Origin: Flavobacterium ajazii
Lineage (GTDB): Bacteria > Bacteroidota > Bacteroidia > Flavobacteriales > Flavobacteriaceae
Direction: 5' to 3'
Assembly: GCF_010614725.1 (NCBI RefSeq)
Contig: NZ_JAAEHL010000003.1
Coordinates: 124,001 to 188,000, forward strand
DNA: 64,000 bases
The notes beneath the pieces are model-generated. The model was not told the origin of the DNA, did no database searches, and saw only the letters and a list, made by a program, of their open reading frames with translations. This document shows positions 45,593-54,869 of this stretch, piece by piece. Within the stretch, counting starts at the first letter, position 1. Each line of letters opens with the position of its first letter. Position numbers and translations under genes: made by a program.

Positions 45593-47104
45593 TTATTTCG
45601 GAAAATCCTTATTCTGATAAGCTCCCAAATCTGGTGGAGAGGTTCTTGTGTTTCCAATAATATCCAACGGAATGATATATACCTGATTACCTTTAGCGAA
45701 AGCGGCAGAAGTATTGTCAATATTAAGCCTATTCAGATTGATATTAAAAAACTTCGGATTTTCGTTTAAAATAATGGCATTATAATGTGCTGTATCTGTA
45801 CCAAACTGATAGTCCGGATTTGATGTGTTACCAAATTTAAGCAGACAATTATTTAACTGATAAACAAAAGCAGTATTTACATTTTTATCTAAATTGAATT
45901 CATTGGTATTTGAGCCATAAATGATACAATTGTTAAAAGTAGCCTGAGTAAGCGGATTGGTTTCAGGTGTTGCTTCAGCTAGTTTGTTACTTAAATTAAC
46001 CGCATATTGCTGTCCACCAGACCAGTTATTATTAAAAGTACAGTGCGTAAATTTATAATCGCCTCCATAAACGCAGGATAAAGCTGCTAAACCCGCATAA
46101 TTAATAACGATATTCTCTCCGTTAATTTTAGCATTTTGAGCAAGAATTCCGTAATTGGAACAATCATAAATCTGGGTGTTTTTAATCTGAAAAGTAGTTG
46201 CATCCTGATTTCGTATATCAAGACCAATTTTGGCATTCTTTAAAGTAAGGTGATTTATAGAATGATTCGTACTTCCTTCATCAAAAATAATCGAATTCCA
46301 TTGTCCCGGAACATCTGAATACTCAGGTTCTAAACGGTCGCCTTCAAAAATCACTTCATTTTCCAGGTTTTTAGTCGTTGAAACATTTCCATTAATCTGA
46401 AGTGAAGCTTTATTACTTACAAAAAGCCCCGAATTATCATGAAAGTGTACTCTCGCTCCGGCTTCAAAAGTTACTGTTTTGTTTTCGGGTACTCCTGCGT
46501 ATCCGTAAATCACATACGGTTTATCATTCGTAAAAAGTAATTCATTTCCGTTTGTGTCATCATTCTCATCCAGATAAAATCCGTCTACATCTTTACCATC
46601 AATCTGAATTTTTTCTTTAGTCCCATCAGAATTTTTCTTCGGATATAAAAATACAGCGTCCTGAATCAGAGTTACCAAAGCAACTTTTTGAAGATTGGAG
46701 CCACTGTCAAACTGAATTTCATCTGTATATAAAAAATCAACAGGATCAGCATCTGTAATGTCTGCTGTGGTTTCAATAAAAATATATAAACTGTCTTTGG
46801 CTAAAAGTGTAACATTGTTGAAAATCTTGCCATTATTACCGTTCATTCCGTCAACAGTCATTCTGTATTTTGAGGTCAAACCGTTTTTTAGCTGAATGAC
46901 AGGAATATTGATATCATTTTTACTGCGGTTGTATACTTTTAAATTATAAGTGCTCGATCCGATATTTTTAAACACAGTATCTAAATAAACCGTGTCTTTT
47001 GAAAATTTTAAATCTCCGGAACTGGCAACCGTATCAAAATCAGTTCGACATGAAGTGGCTGCTAAAAGAATTCCAAAAATAAAGAGCACAAAATAATGAC
47101 GCAT
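45593..47104 (-). CDS. Beta-helix lipoprotein (choice-of-anchor/parallel beta-helix)
   Basis: A 503-aa lipoprotein, lipobox LAATSC (Cys19). After an N-terminal Ig-like segment (VYLDTVFKNIGSSTYNLKVYNRS), the middle and C-terminal parts carry parallel beta-helix repeats. Turns include NEVIFEGDRLEPEYSDVPGQWNSI, NHLTLKNAKIGLDI, NTQIYDCSNYGI and FNNCIIYGSN. The end, IGNTRTSPPDLGAYQ, is the choice-of-anchor-Q-type closing motif of these proteins. Likely located on the outer membrane, polysaccharide binding possible. No catalytic residues can be assigned. Divergent from the thioesterase gene. Confidence 0.8.
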   Translation of the reverse strand: MRHYFVLFIFGILLAATSCRTDFDTVASSGDLKFSKDTVYLDTVFKNIGSSTYNLKVYNRSKNDINIPVIQLKNGLTSKYRMTVDGMNGNNGKIFNNVTLLAKDSLYIFIETTADITDADPVDFLYTDEIQFDSGSNLQKVALVTLIQDAVFLYPKKNSDGTKEKIQIDGKDVDGFYLDENDDTNGNELLFTNDKPYVIYGYAGVPENKTVTFEAGARVHFHDNSGLFVSNKASLQINGNVSTTKNLENEVIFEGDRLEPEYSDVPGQWNSIIFDEGSTNHSINHLTLKNAKIGLDIRNQDATTFQIKNTQIYDCSNYGILAQNAKINGENIVINYAGLAALSCVYGGDYKFTHCTFNNNWSGGQQYAVNLSNKLAEATPETNPLTQATFNNCIIYGSNTNEFNLDKNVNTAFVYQLNNCLLKFGNTSNPDYQFGTDTAHYNAIILNENPKFFNINLNRLNIDNTSAAFAKGNQVYIIPLDIIGNTRTSPPDLGAYQNKDFPK

Positions 47105-47232
47105 TTGAATTGTTTTTCTGTAAAAATAACAAAAATCTTATATGCGAAAAGGGATTTTTAATTATTAGAATAGTATTTTCTAAATTCTGTCTCATCTTTT
47201 TATTTAATTTTACGATTTTAAAGCTGATTTTA

Positions 47233-47661
47233 ATGAATTACACAAAAGAGCAAATTATAGCGTATTGCAATGAGTTTTCGAAAAACACCTTGATGGAAAC
47301 GCTAAAAATAGAATATATTGACGCCGGAGAAGACTTTTTGACTGCCAAAATGCCTGTAAATCCAAGTGTTCATCAGCCAATGGGATTACTGCATGGAGGA
47401 GCTTCTGTAGCTCTCGCAGAAAGTGTTGGAAGTGCGGCATCACATTTTTTCATCAATGCAAAAGAACAGGAAGTACGCGGAATAGAAATTTCAGCAAACC
47501 ATCTAAAAAGTATCCGTGAAGGAGTTGTTTTCGGGACAGCCCGCATAATTCATAAAGGCAGAAGCCTACACCTTTGGGAAATTAAAATTACTGATGAAGC
47601 CGGAAACCTGATTTCGCTTTGTAAACTGACAAATATGGTTTTGGATAAAAAGAAAGTTTAA
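47233..47661 (+). CDS. Hotdog-fold acyl-CoA thioesterase, candidate DHNA-CoA thioesterase
   Basis: A 142-aa PaaI-type hotdog protein. The active-site stretch is HQPMGLLHGGASVALAESVGS (His near 54, Glu near 63), followed by GIEISANHLKS and the C-terminal strand HLWEIKITDEAGNLISLCKLT. The open frame extends back to 47110, but ATG 47233 starts the conserved sequence MNYTKEQIIAYCNEF. Enzymes of this type hydrolyse aromatic acyl-CoAs. Being two genes upstream of isochorismate synthase, it may be the DHNA-CoA thioesterase (MenI-type) of menaquinone synthesis; this is inference. Confidence 0.85.
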   Translation: MNYTKEQIIAYCNEFSKNTLMETLKIEYIDAGEDFLTAKMPVNPSVHQPMGLLHGGASVALAESVGSAASHFFINAKEQEVRGIEISANHLKSIREGVVFGTARIIHKGRSLHLWEIKITDEAGNLISLCKLTNMVLDKKKV

Positions 47662-47682
47662 CAATTTATATTTCAAATTTTA

Positions 47683-49743
47683 ATGACCCAAAAACATACT
47701 GTTTCAGTTTCTTCCGCTTTTAAAAAGATGACCACGAAAGCGATTCTTTCTGTTTTGTTCTTCTTTCTTGTTTATATTTTCCTGATTATTTGCGGAATAG
47801 GTATTACAGTTCTGGCGGCTATTGGCGGTATTGCAATTATCGCCGCTAAACCAACATTTATTACCATTATGATTGGCGCAGGATTATTGTGCATGGGAAT
47901 ACTTGTTTTGATTTTTCTTTTTAAGTTTATGTTCGTCAAACATAAAGTAGATCGTTCTCATTTAATTGAAATTACGCGTGAAGACGAACCAAGATTATTT
48001 GCTTTTATTGATGAAATTGTAAATGTTGTAGAAACTGATTTTCCAAAAAAAGTCTATTTATCTTCGGACGTTAATGCTTGTGTTTTTTACGATTCTACTT
48101 TTTGGAGTATGTTTTTGCCTATCAAGAAAAACCTTCAGATAGGAGTTGGCCTTGTAAATTCTGTTTCAGAAATTGAACTTAAAGCTATTCTTGCACATGA
48201 ATTTGGACATTTTTCTCAAAAAAGTATGAAAGTGGGCAGTTATGTTTACAATGTAAATCAAATTATTCACAACATGCTTTATGATAACGATTCGTATAAT
48301 TCGATAGCTCAAAGCTGGGGAAGCGTAAACGGATATTTTGCTTTTTTTACTGCGCTTGCTGTTAAAATTGTTGGAGGAATTCAGTGGATTTTACAGCAGG
48401 TTTATAATGTTGTAAACATTAGTTATCATGCATTGTCGAGACAAATGGAGTTTCATGCAGATGCTGTGGCTGCCAGTGTTACAGGTTCAAAGCCTTTAAT
48501 TACTTCCCTTTTAAGACTTGATCTTGCTGATCATTCTTTTACTACCGTTTTAGATTACTACGGAAAAAAAATCTCAGATTCGATAACTACAGAAAATCTC
48601 TATTCGCAGCAATCCTTTGTAATGAATTTTATTGCTGTAAATAGCAATTTAAAAGTCGAAAATGATTTACCTCAGTTAACACCGGAATTTTTAAGCAGGT
48701 TTAATAAATCTAAACTGGTAATCGAAAATAAATGGGGAACGCACCCAAGTACAGAAGACAGAATTAAGGAATTAGAAAGATTAAATCTGGATGTAATCAA
48801 CGAAAATAATGCATTAGCCATTGGGCTGTTTAATGATGGAGTTGCATTACAAAACAAGTTTACAAACAAAGTGTTTTCTTCTGTAACATATACGAATAAT
48901 GTTGTTTTTCATAATAATGAAGAATTTGTAAAAGAATACAAAAAAGATTTTTTTGCTAATTCATTTGATGTAATTTACAATAAATATTACGATAGTAAAA
49001 ATCCTGAAATTCTCGATTTTAATTCCTTAACACACGAATCAGCTAAAAAAGATCTTAAAGATTTGTTTAGCAATAATGCCGTTGATTTAATTTACAGTAC
49101 AATTTCTTTAGAAAATGATATAAACACATTGAAGCAAATCGCCGGCGGAAATTTTGAAATAAAATCATTTTCTTATGATGGACATAAGTTTTTTGCCAAA
49201 AATGCTCAGGAACTAATAAACGAATTAGAACTTGATTTAAAAAAATCTAAAGAAGAAATCATTGAAAACGACAAACAAATCTATTTATACTTTTTAGAAC
49301 TGGCAAAAAATCAAAATAAAGATATTGAGCTAAAGGAACTCTATAAAAAAATCTTTGAATTAGATAAAAGCTATGATGAGAGGATAGATTTTTATATCAA
49401 AATGATGAATGCTTCTGAGTTTATTTATCGAACATGTCCGGTCGAAACAATTAATCAGAACATGAAACTCCTCAAAAAAGAAGAAGAGAAATTTAGAAAA
49501 CAAATTGAAAAACTCTTAGAGGATAATGTTTACAGACCTGTGATAACTGTAGAAATGAGAGTTTCATTCAATAAATATTTATCTGAAGAATGGGTTTATT
49601 TTAATGGCAATCAATATCTGGAAGAAGTATTGCAATTATTAACGGAATCTCTTGTGAATTATCAGTTTGTTATTTCAAGAACCTTCTTTGAAACAAAAAA
49701 AGAACTTTTAGATTACCAAGTTCAACTTTTAAATCATGAATAA
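47683..49743 (+). CDS. M48 family membrane metallopeptidase
   Basis: A 686-aa protein with two N-terminal membrane helices (residues ~20-90, including ILSVLFFFLVYIFLIICGIGI). A HtpX/Ste24-like zinc peptidase domain follows: HEFGH in ILAHEFGHFSQ near residues 171-175, with the second-helix glutamate in QMEFHADAVAA near 261. A further membrane segment lies between them. The C-terminal ~350 residues are a helical, charged extension typical of the large flavobacterial members. Likely quality control of membrane proteins. Its end overlaps the next gene by 8 nt. Confidence 0.9.
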   Translation: MTQKHTVSVSSAFKKMTTKAILSVLFFFLVYIFLIICGIGITVLAAIGGIAIIAAKPTFITIMIGAGLLCMGILVLIFLFKFMFVKHKVDRSHLIEITREDEPRLFAFIDEIVNVVETDFPKKVYLSSDVNACVFYDSTFWSMFLPIKKNLQIGVGLVNSVSEIELKAILAHEFGHFSQKSMKVGSYVYNVNQIIHNMLYDNDSYNSIAQSWGSVNGYFAFFTALAVKIVGGIQWILQQVYNVVNISYHALSRQMEFHADAVAASVTGSKPLITSLLRLDLADHSFTTVLDYYGKKISDSITTENLYSQQSFVMNFIAVNSNLKVENDLPQLTPEFLSRFNKSKLVIENKWGTHPSTEDRIKELERLNLDVINENNALAIGLFNDGVALQNKFTNKVFSSVTYTNNVVFHNNEEFVKEYKKDFFANSFDVIYNKYYDSKNPEILDFNSLTHESAKKDLKDLFSNNAVDLIYSTISLENDINTLKQIAGGNFEIKSFSYDGHKFFAKNAQELINELELDLKKSKEEIIENDKQIYLYFLELAKNQNKDIELKELYKKIFELDKSYDERIDFYIKMMNASEFIYRTCPVETINQNMKLLKKEEEKFRKQIEKLLEDNVYRPVITVEMRVSFNKYLSEEWVYFNGNQYLEEVLQLLTESLVNYQFVISRTFFETKKELLDYQVQLLNHE

Positions 49744-50812
49744 TTTTTTCTCAAAAACAAAACAACATTACAATCAAAATTTACCTTTTGTAATTTATTC
49801 AAAACCAAATTCATCTAATATTTTTGGAATTTTACAGCAAAATAACATTTTACATACAATTGCTGATTACAGCGAAAAAGGATTTGTTTTTGCTTCTTTT
49901 GACGAAAAACAACTTGTTTTAATTCCTGAAAGTGAATCTGAAATTATTACGGCTGAAAAAGAAATCACCGCGTTCGAATCTATAGAAACTGATGATTTAA
50001 ATTTTGATATTAACGCTAAACTGCAATATGAAAGTTTGGTTTCGAAAGGAATTCAGGCTATCAAAAACGAAGAATTCAAAAAAGTAGTTTTATCAAGAAG
50101 TGAAGAAGTGCCATTGAAGGAATTTGATTTTATCAGTACTTTTCAGCATTTGGTTCAATTATACCCTACCACATTTTGTTATTGTTTTTTTCATCCTGAA
50201 ATAGGATTTTGGATGGGAGCAACGCCTGAACAGCTTTTAAAAGCAAACGGAAATGTTTTTGAAACTACAGCTTTAGCCGGAACGCAAAAAGCAAATTTAG
50301 AAACTGAGATTCGCTGGGAACAAAAAGAAAGAGACGAACAGCAGTATGTAACCGATTTTATTATAAAACGTTTACGTGAAGTTGCCAATTCGGTTGTTGT
50401 TACAAAACCGTATAGCTTAAAAGCCGGATCGATTTGGCATATAAAAACGGATATATCGGGAGTTTTAAATGAAAAATCGACTTTACAAGAGGTTATTGAT
50501 ACATTACATCCAACACCCGCGGTTTGTGGTTTACCAAAGAAAAAAGCAAAAGCATTTATTTTAGAAAATGAAAATTACGACAGGACTTTCTATACAGGTT
50601 TCCTTGGCGAATTAAACAGCAGTTTTGCAGAATCAGATTCAAGTTCTGATTTATTCGTAAATTTGCGCAGCATGCAGATTCAGGAAAACAAAGCCATTCT
50701 ATATATGGGATGCGGCATCACCAACGAAAGCATTCCTGAAAAAGAATGGGAAGAAAGCGTCAATAAATCGATGACGATGAAGAGAGTATTGAAAAAGGAA
50801 AAAAGAGAATAG
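49736..50812 (+). CDS. menF: Isochorismate synthase
   Basis: A 358-aa chorismate-binding enzyme, first step of menaquinone synthesis (chorismate to isochorismate). Typical segments: KVVLSRSEEVPL near 117, a catalytic core GFWMGATPEQLLK, ETTALAGTQ, then HPTPAVCGLPK near 261 and FYTGFLGEL near 284. Length fits the short flavobacterial form. The start overlaps the M48 gene by 8 nt. The upstream thioesterase and distant menE belong plausibly to the same pathway. EntC-type siderophore function is less likely because no siderophore genes flank it. Confidence 0.9.
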   Translation: MNNFFSKTKQHYNQNLPFVIYSKPNSSNIFGILQQNNILHTIADYSEKGFVFASFDEKQLVLIPESESEIITAEKEITAFESIETDDLNFDINAKLQYESLVSKGIQAIKNEEFKKVVLSRSEEVPLKEFDFISTFQHLVQLYPTTFCYCFFHPEIGFWMGATPEQLLKANGNVFETTALAGTQKANLETEIRWEQKERDEQQYVTDFIIKRLREVANSVVVTKPYSLKAGSIWHIKTDISGVLNEKSTLQEVIDTLHPTPAVCGLPKKKAKAFILENENYDRTFYTGFLGELNSSFAESDSSSDLFVNLRSMQIQENKAILYMGCGITNESIPEKEWEESVNKSMTMKRVLKKEKRE

Positions 50813-50893
50813 AGTAAAGAAAATAGATAAAAGATCAATTTTAATTTTCAGAATTGTAATTGATATTGATTTTTGAAATTGACATTGAAAATT

Positions 50894-51610
50894 ATGAAAT
50901 TAGATATACTAGCCTTCGGGGCACATCCTGATGATGTAGAATTGGGCTGTGCCGGAACAATTTTAAAAGAAGTTTCTCTTGGAAAAAAAGTCGGAATTGT
51001 TGATTTGACCCGAGGTGAACTGGGAACACGGGGAACAGCAGAAACCAGAGATCAGGAAGCAAAAGACGCAGCAAAAATACTGGGAGTTGTCGTACGTGAA
51101 AATCTAGCCATGCGTGATGCTTTTTTTACGAATGACGAAAAACATCAGTTAGAAGTTATAAAAATGATCCGAAAATACAGACCTGAGATTGTTTTATGTA
51201 ATGCAATCGACGATCGTCATATCGATCACGGGAAAGGAAGCAAATTAGTTTCTGACTCGTGCTTTTTGTCAGGTCTAATGAAAATTGAAACTTCACTAGA
51301 TGGAGAGAAACAGGAAGCCTGGAGACCTAAAGTTGTCTATCATTATATTCAATGGAAAAACATCGAACCGGATTTTGTAGTAGACATTACCGGATTTGAA
51401 GAAAAAAAGATTGAAGCAATCCTAGCTTATAAAACACAATTTTATGACCCGGATTCAAAAGAGCCTGCAACACCCATTACAAGTAAAAACTTTCTGGAGA
51501 GCTTAAATTACAGAGCTCAGGACTTAGGAAGACTGGTTAACAAAGATTTTGCCGAAGGTTTTACAGTTGAAAGATGTTTGGCTGTCAACAGCTTAGGAGA
51601 TTTGATGTAA
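50894..51610 (+). CDS. bshB1: Bacillithiol biosynthesis deacetylase BshB1
   Basis: A 238-aa PIG-L/LmbE-type zinc deacetylase. The metal-binding motif AHPDDVELG lies at residues 9-17, the GELGTRG segment near 42, and the DRHIDHGKGS block near 107-116 supplies the second His group. It removes the acetyl group from GlcNAc-malate during bacillithiol formation. The frame opens at TTG 50873, but ATG 50894 gives the conserved start MKLDILAFGAHPDD. The sequence matches flavobacterial BshB1 in length and motifs. Partner genes bshA and bshC are not in the window. Confidence 0.93.
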   Translation: MKLDILAFGAHPDDVELGCAGTILKEVSLGKKVGIVDLTRGELGTRGTAETRDQEAKDAAKILGVVVRENLAMRDAFFTNDEKHQLEVIKMIRKYRPEIVLCNAIDDRHIDHGKGSKLVSDSCFLSGLMKIETSLDGEKQEAWRPKVVYHYIQWKNIEPDFVVDITGFEEKKIEAILAYKTQFYDPDSKEPATPITSKNFLESLNYRAQDLGRLVNKDFAEGFTVERCLAVNSLGDLM

Positions 51611-51638
51611 AAAAGATGATTTTTTTTCATTTTTTTCT

Positions 51639-51668
51639 TTGTAGAAGCAAACCTTTGTTATATATTTG
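51639..51668 (+). promoter_or_regulatory. Promoter of tRNA-His
   Basis: TTG at 51639-51641 and TATATTTG at 51661-51668 with a 19-nt spacer are close to the ideal Bacteroidetes promoter. The tRNA starts 19 nt after the -7 box. Confidence 0.75.
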
Positions 51669-51686
51669 CACTCGCTAAGCAAAAAT

Positions 51687-51761
51687 GGTGGTTGTAGCTC
51701 AGCTGGTTAGAGTAGCGGTTTGTGGTGCCGCGGGTCGCCGGTTCGAACCCGGTCAGCCACC
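51687..51761 (+). tRNA. tRNA-His (GTG anticodon)
   Basis: A complete cloverleaf. Acceptor stem GTGGTTG (51688-51694) pairs with CAGCCAC (51754-51760), one G-U. An encoded G at 51687 is the His-specific G-1, opposite discriminator C at 51761. The D-arm reads GCTCAGCTGGTTAGAGT, the anticodon stem-loop GCGGT-TTGTGGT-GCCGC with anticodon GTG, and the T-arm has GTTCGAA. The trailing bases do not encode a full CCA. Confidence 0.97.
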
Positions 51762-51770
51762 CAGAAATTT

Positions 51771-51800
51771 AAAGCCTTGAAGAAATTCAGGGCTTTTTTT
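51771..51800 (+). terminator. Terminator of tRNA-His
   Basis: AAAGCCTTGAA pairs with TTCAGGGCTTT (one U-G), followed by a T-run ending at 51800. It starts 10 nt after the tRNA. Confidence 0.85.
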
Positions 51801-51905
51801 GTAGCTTAAATTCATTTAACCCAGCTCCTGTATTTTTTAGATAATAATCCCATTCCCAAACGATACTGAGATTTAGTTTAAAAACTGAAACCAAAACAGT
51901 GTTAC

Positions 51906-51936
51906 AAAAAAAAGACTGCCTTTTTAGACAGTCTTT
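51906..51936 (-). terminator. Terminator of the 65-aa gene
   Basis: On the minus strand AAAGACTG (51936-51929) pairs with CAGTCTTT (51918-51911), then further Ts. It lies 6 nt after the stop of the small gene. Confidence 0.85.
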
Positions 51937-51941
51937 CATTT

Positions 51942-52139
51942 TTATACTTTAACTAATAGTAAACATTCTTTTAATTCTGGTTTTTCGACGATGAAGTTTA
52001 ATAACCATTCTTGCAATTGTTCCATTTCGTAAGGTAACAGTGTTTTGATAGCTTTTTCTAATTCTTTGCAAAAAAGCACCGGGTCGAAACTTACTCTTTC
52101 AAGTATTGATTTCGTGTAATCAAACATCATTTTTGACAT
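51942..52139 (-). CDS. 65-aa conserved hypothetical protein
   Basis: A short soluble, helical protein (MSKMMFDYTKSILERVSFDP..., ending LKECLLLVKV) with no signal peptide. Its own terminator follows, which supports its being a real gene, and I recall similar ORFs in other flavobacteria. The sequence has a regular pattern of hydrophobic residues (LFCKELEKAIKTLLPYEMEQL) consistent with a small helical bundle. Function unknown. Confidence 0.7.
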   Translation of the reverse strand: MSKMMFDYTKSILERVSFDPVLFCKELEKAIKTLLPYEMEQLQEWLLNFIVEKPELKECLLLVKV

Positions 52140-52304
52140 AATAAAATAAGATTTTGGGGGTTATCTCTATTTTTAAACTCGAGCCAAATTTAAACAAATA
52201 TCATATATAAAATATTATTTTAACTTATTTTTTTCAAAAGATTAAGAACGAATACGTTTTCTTAATGAGTATAAATCAATATAGAATAATTCTAAATAAC
52301 TCGC

Positions 52305-52970
52305 TTAAACCTCTTTACGAGCTCTGAACATTTCTCTTTTTCCCGGAGGTCCAGCCAATTTTTCAACTGTAAATCCGACAGATAGCATATTTCTTTTGAT
52401 AATTCCACGGGCAGCATACGTAACCAAAACACCATTTGGTTTTAAACTATTATACATTTTCTGAAAAATATCAGCAGTCCATAGTTCCGGCTGCACCCGA
52501 TATCCGAAAGCATCAAAGTAAATCAAATCAAAAACTTCCAAATCGTTTATTTCATCAAAAAATTGTTTTCTTTTGGTTAATGAAAAATTAGAGGTAATTT
52601 CATTTTTCTGATTCCATTCGCATTCATGCATTTTTTTAAATATATTTTCAAACGAGCCAGCCTCTAATTCAGAAACATAATTCATAGCCAAAACTTCCTC
52701 CGAATTAACAGGATAAGCCTCTACTCCTGTATAATCAATATATTGCTGCGAATCATTAGCATCAAGAAAAGTAATAAAAGCATTCAGACCTGTTCCAAAA
52801 CCAATTTCAAGAATACTTACCGGTTTATCTTTAAACAAATCAAGTCCGTTTTTTATAAAAACATGTTTGGCCTCCTGAATTGCGCCATGTTTTGAATGAT
52901 AACATTCATCCCATTCCTTTAAATGAATTGTAGTTGAGCCATCTAGCGTTTTTATAATTTCCCTTTTCAT
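52305..52970 (-). CDS. mnmD: tRNA wobble-uridine methyltransferase MnmD
   Basis: A 221-aa SAM-dependent methyltransferase for the last step of mnm5s2U34 formation in tRNA, corresponding to the methylase half of E. coli MnmC. Conserved start MKREIIKTLDGSTTIHL, then the family block EWDECYHSKHGAIQEAKHVF. SAM motif I is ILEIGFGTGLNAF near residue 52, and DLIYFDAFG near 145 is motif IV. The frame is open to 53006, but ATG 52970 matches the usual start. A TAAATTTG box lies at 53023-53030 on the same strand. Standalone MnmD without the oxidase half is normal in Bacteroidota. Confidence 0.9.
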   Translation of the reverse strand: MKREIIKTLDGSTTIHLKEWDECYHSKHGAIQEAKHVFIKNGLDLFKDKPVSILEIGFGTGLNAFITFLDANDSQQYIDYTGVEAYPVNSEEVLAMNYVSELEAGSFENIFKKMHECEWNQKNEITSNFSLTKRKQFFDEINDLEVFDLIYFDAFGYRVQPELWTADIFQKMYNSLKPNGVLVTYAARGIIKRNMLSVGFTVEKLAGPPGKREMFRARKEV

Positions 52971-53277
52971 TAAAATTTGAATTTTGCAATGTGATTTTAA
53001 AATCAAACATTGTGTTTTATGTCAAATTTAGTCAAAACAAATGCGTAAAGCCTTAAAAAATCAAGGTTTTTTCATAAATTCTTTATAAAAACCAGTTAAA
53101 ATTTTAAGTTTATTATAAGATAAATAAATCGCAGTCAAATGAGCTAATTAGTGTTTTTTTGGCAAGGAAATTATATATTTTTACTTAATTTTGCATTCAA
53201 TAAATTCTATTTTATATCATATCATCACTTTAAGAGATCTTCTTTGATGATGAAAATTACGTAAAACTTACATTATT
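52971..53277. promoter_or_regulatory. Divergent intergenic region of mnmD and ilvE
   Basis: About 300 bp between divergent genes. On the minus strand TAAATTTG (53023-53030) is the likely mnmD -7 box. On the plus strand TAATTTTG (53186-53193) is the likely ilvE -7 box, which would give an ilvE leader of about 80 nt. That leader holds a short possible hairpin (ATCATCA with TGATGAT near 53222-53252). No coding frame or attenuator peptide was recognised. Confidence 0.5.
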
Positions 53278-54348
53278 ATGAGTACAACTCAAGCAAGCAA
53301 AATTGAAATCAGAAAAGCCACTTCTTCTAAAATTAGCAGTGTAGACTTTGAAAACTTAAGCTTTGGTGCTGTGTTTACAGACCATTTATTTGAATGTGAT
53401 TTTAAAAATGGGGAATGGCAAACACCGGTCATTAAGCCGTATGCTCCTATTTTAATGGATCCATCTTCTAAAGTCTTTCATTATGGTCAGGCAATTTTTG
53501 AAGGAATGAAAGCTTACAAAGATGACAATAATGATGTTTGGTTGTTCAGACCTGACGAAAACTACAAACGTTTTAACAATTCAGCTGTTCGTATGGCAAT
53601 GCCTGAAGTTCCTGAATCAGTTTTTATGGATGGTTTGAATGAATTATTGAAAATTGACAAAGACTGGATTCAGAGAGGTAACGGAAGCAGTATGTATATC
53701 CGTCCTTTTATGATTGCTACAGGCCCTGGCGTTGTGGCTAATCCGTCTGATGAATATAAATTTATGATTTTACTTTCTCCTGCAAAATCGTATTATGCTG
53801 GCGAAGTAAAAGTAATTATTGCAGAACATTACAGTAGAGCTGCTAATGGTGGAATTGGAGCTGCAAAAGCTGCAGGGAACTATGCTGCACAGTTTTACCC
53901 AACCAACCTAGCTAACAAAGATGGTTTCCAACAGGTAATCTGGACTGATGACGCAACGCATACTAAATTGGAAGAAGCAGGCACAATGAATGTATTCTTT
54001 AGAATTAATGATACATTATTAACTGCACCAACAAGCGAAAGAATTTTGGATGGTATCACCAGAAAAAGTTTAATTGCTATGGCTGAAAAAGAAGGTTTAA
54101 ATGTAGAAGTTCGCCCGGTTATTGTTTCTGAACTGGTAGAAGCAGCTAAAAACGGTTCTTTGAAAGAGATTTTTGGAGCAGGTACTGCTGCAGTTATAAG
54201 TATTATCAAAGGATTCTCTTATCAGGATGTTTACTATGAAATGACTCCTGTTGAGAATTCATACGCTTCTCTTTTAAAAGAAAAACTAACAAATCTTCAA
54301 AACAAACTTGCTGAAGACACATTTGGCTGGACTGTAAAAGTTCAATAG
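53278..54348 (+). CDS. ilvE: Branched-chain amino-acid aminotransferase
   Basis: A 356-aa PLP enzyme interconverting branched-chain amino acids and 2-oxo acids (final step of Leu/Ile/Val synthesis). The VFHYGQAIFEGMKAY segment near 64-78 is the class IV fold signature start. The PLP lysine is in GIGAAKAAGNYAAQFYP near residue 195, and the EAGTMNVFF and TSERILDGITRKS segments follow. Class IV, ~350-aa form as in flavobacteria. It has its own promoter region and a terminator at 54373-54399; no other ilv genes are adjacent. Confidence 0.95.
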   Translation: MSTTQASKIEIRKATSSKISSVDFENLSFGAVFTDHLFECDFKNGEWQTPVIKPYAPILMDPSSKVFHYGQAIFEGMKAYKDDNNDVWLFRPDENYKRFNNSAVRMAMPEVPESVFMDGLNELLKIDKDWIQRGNGSSMYIRPFMIATGPGVVANPSDEYKFMILLSPAKSYYAGEVKVIIAEHYSRAANGGIGAAKAAGNYAAQFYPTNLANKDGFQQVIWTDDATHTKLEEAGTMNVFFRINDTLLTAPTSERILDGITRKSLIAMAEKEGLNVEVRPVIVSELVEAAKNGSLKEIFGAGTAAVISIIKGFSYQDVYYEMTPVENSYASLLKEKLTNLQNKLAEDTFGWTVKVQ

Positions 54349-54372
54349 TTTAAAAGATTTTTATAAAAAAAG

Positions 54373-54399
54373 AACCCGACAAATTAAAATTGTCGGGTT
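54373..54399. terminator. Bidirectional terminator
   Basis: AACCCGACAA (54373-54382) pairs with TTGTCGGGTT (54390-54399), a perfect 10-bp stem with T-rich flanks on both sides. It separates the convergent ilvE and MazG-like genes. Confidence 0.85.
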
Positions 54400-54405
54400 T
54401 TATTT

Positions 54406-54789
54406 TTATAAAAATAATTTCGAAAAATCAGGTTTAAAATAATTTGGTCCTTTCATTACTTTTCCGTCTTCACGATAAACAGGCTGTCCGTCTGCACCTA
54501 ATTTACTCATATTACTGCGCTGAATTTCATCAAAAACAGCTTCAATTTTGTCCTGTAGCCCATGTTCGATAATTGTACCGCATAAAATATACATCATATC
54601 CCCAAGGGCATCAGCAATTTCAACCAAATCATTATTCTGAACCGCTTCAAGATATTCTTCATTTTCTTCTTTCATTAAATTATAACGAAGGATTTTTTTG
54701 GTCTCTCCTAAATCAGCAATTGGAGTTTCACTATGCCCTATCTTAAAAGCGGTATGAAATTCTTTTACAGCATCTATTTGTTTTTTCAT
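54406..54789 (-). CDS. MazG-like nucleoside triphosphate pyrophosphohydrolase
   Basis: A 127-aa all-helical NTP pyrophosphatase of the MazG/HisE-like superfamily. Metal-binding acidic motifs are EENEEYLEA near residues 41-49 and EIADALGDMMYI near 57-68 (the ExxD pair). The C-terminus has the segment GQPVYREDGKVMKGPNYFKPD, typical of a flavobacterial and phage-like branch. It probably hydrolyses non-canonical or excess nucleoside triphosphates; it is not HisE, since no his genes are nearby. Confidence 0.85.
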   Translation of the reverse strand: MKKQIDAVKEFHTAFKIGHSETPIADLGETKKILRYNLMKEENEEYLEAVQNNDLVEIADALGDMMYILCGTIIEHGLQDKIEAVFDEIQRSNMSKLGADGQPVYREDGKVMKGPNYFKPDFSKLFL

Positions 54790-54843
54790 TGTTTATTCAA
54801 TTAAATGGACTGCCAAATTAGCAACTATTCGTATACAATTCTC

Positions 54844-54851
54844 TAAATTTG
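54844..54851 (+). promoter_or_regulatory. -7 promoter box of the 62-aa membrane protein gene
   Basis: TAAATTTG fits TAnnTTTG and lies 18 nt before the ATG at 54870. No TTG was seen at the expected distance. Confidence 0.5.
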
Positions 54852-54869
54852 CCAAAATAATTTTATACT

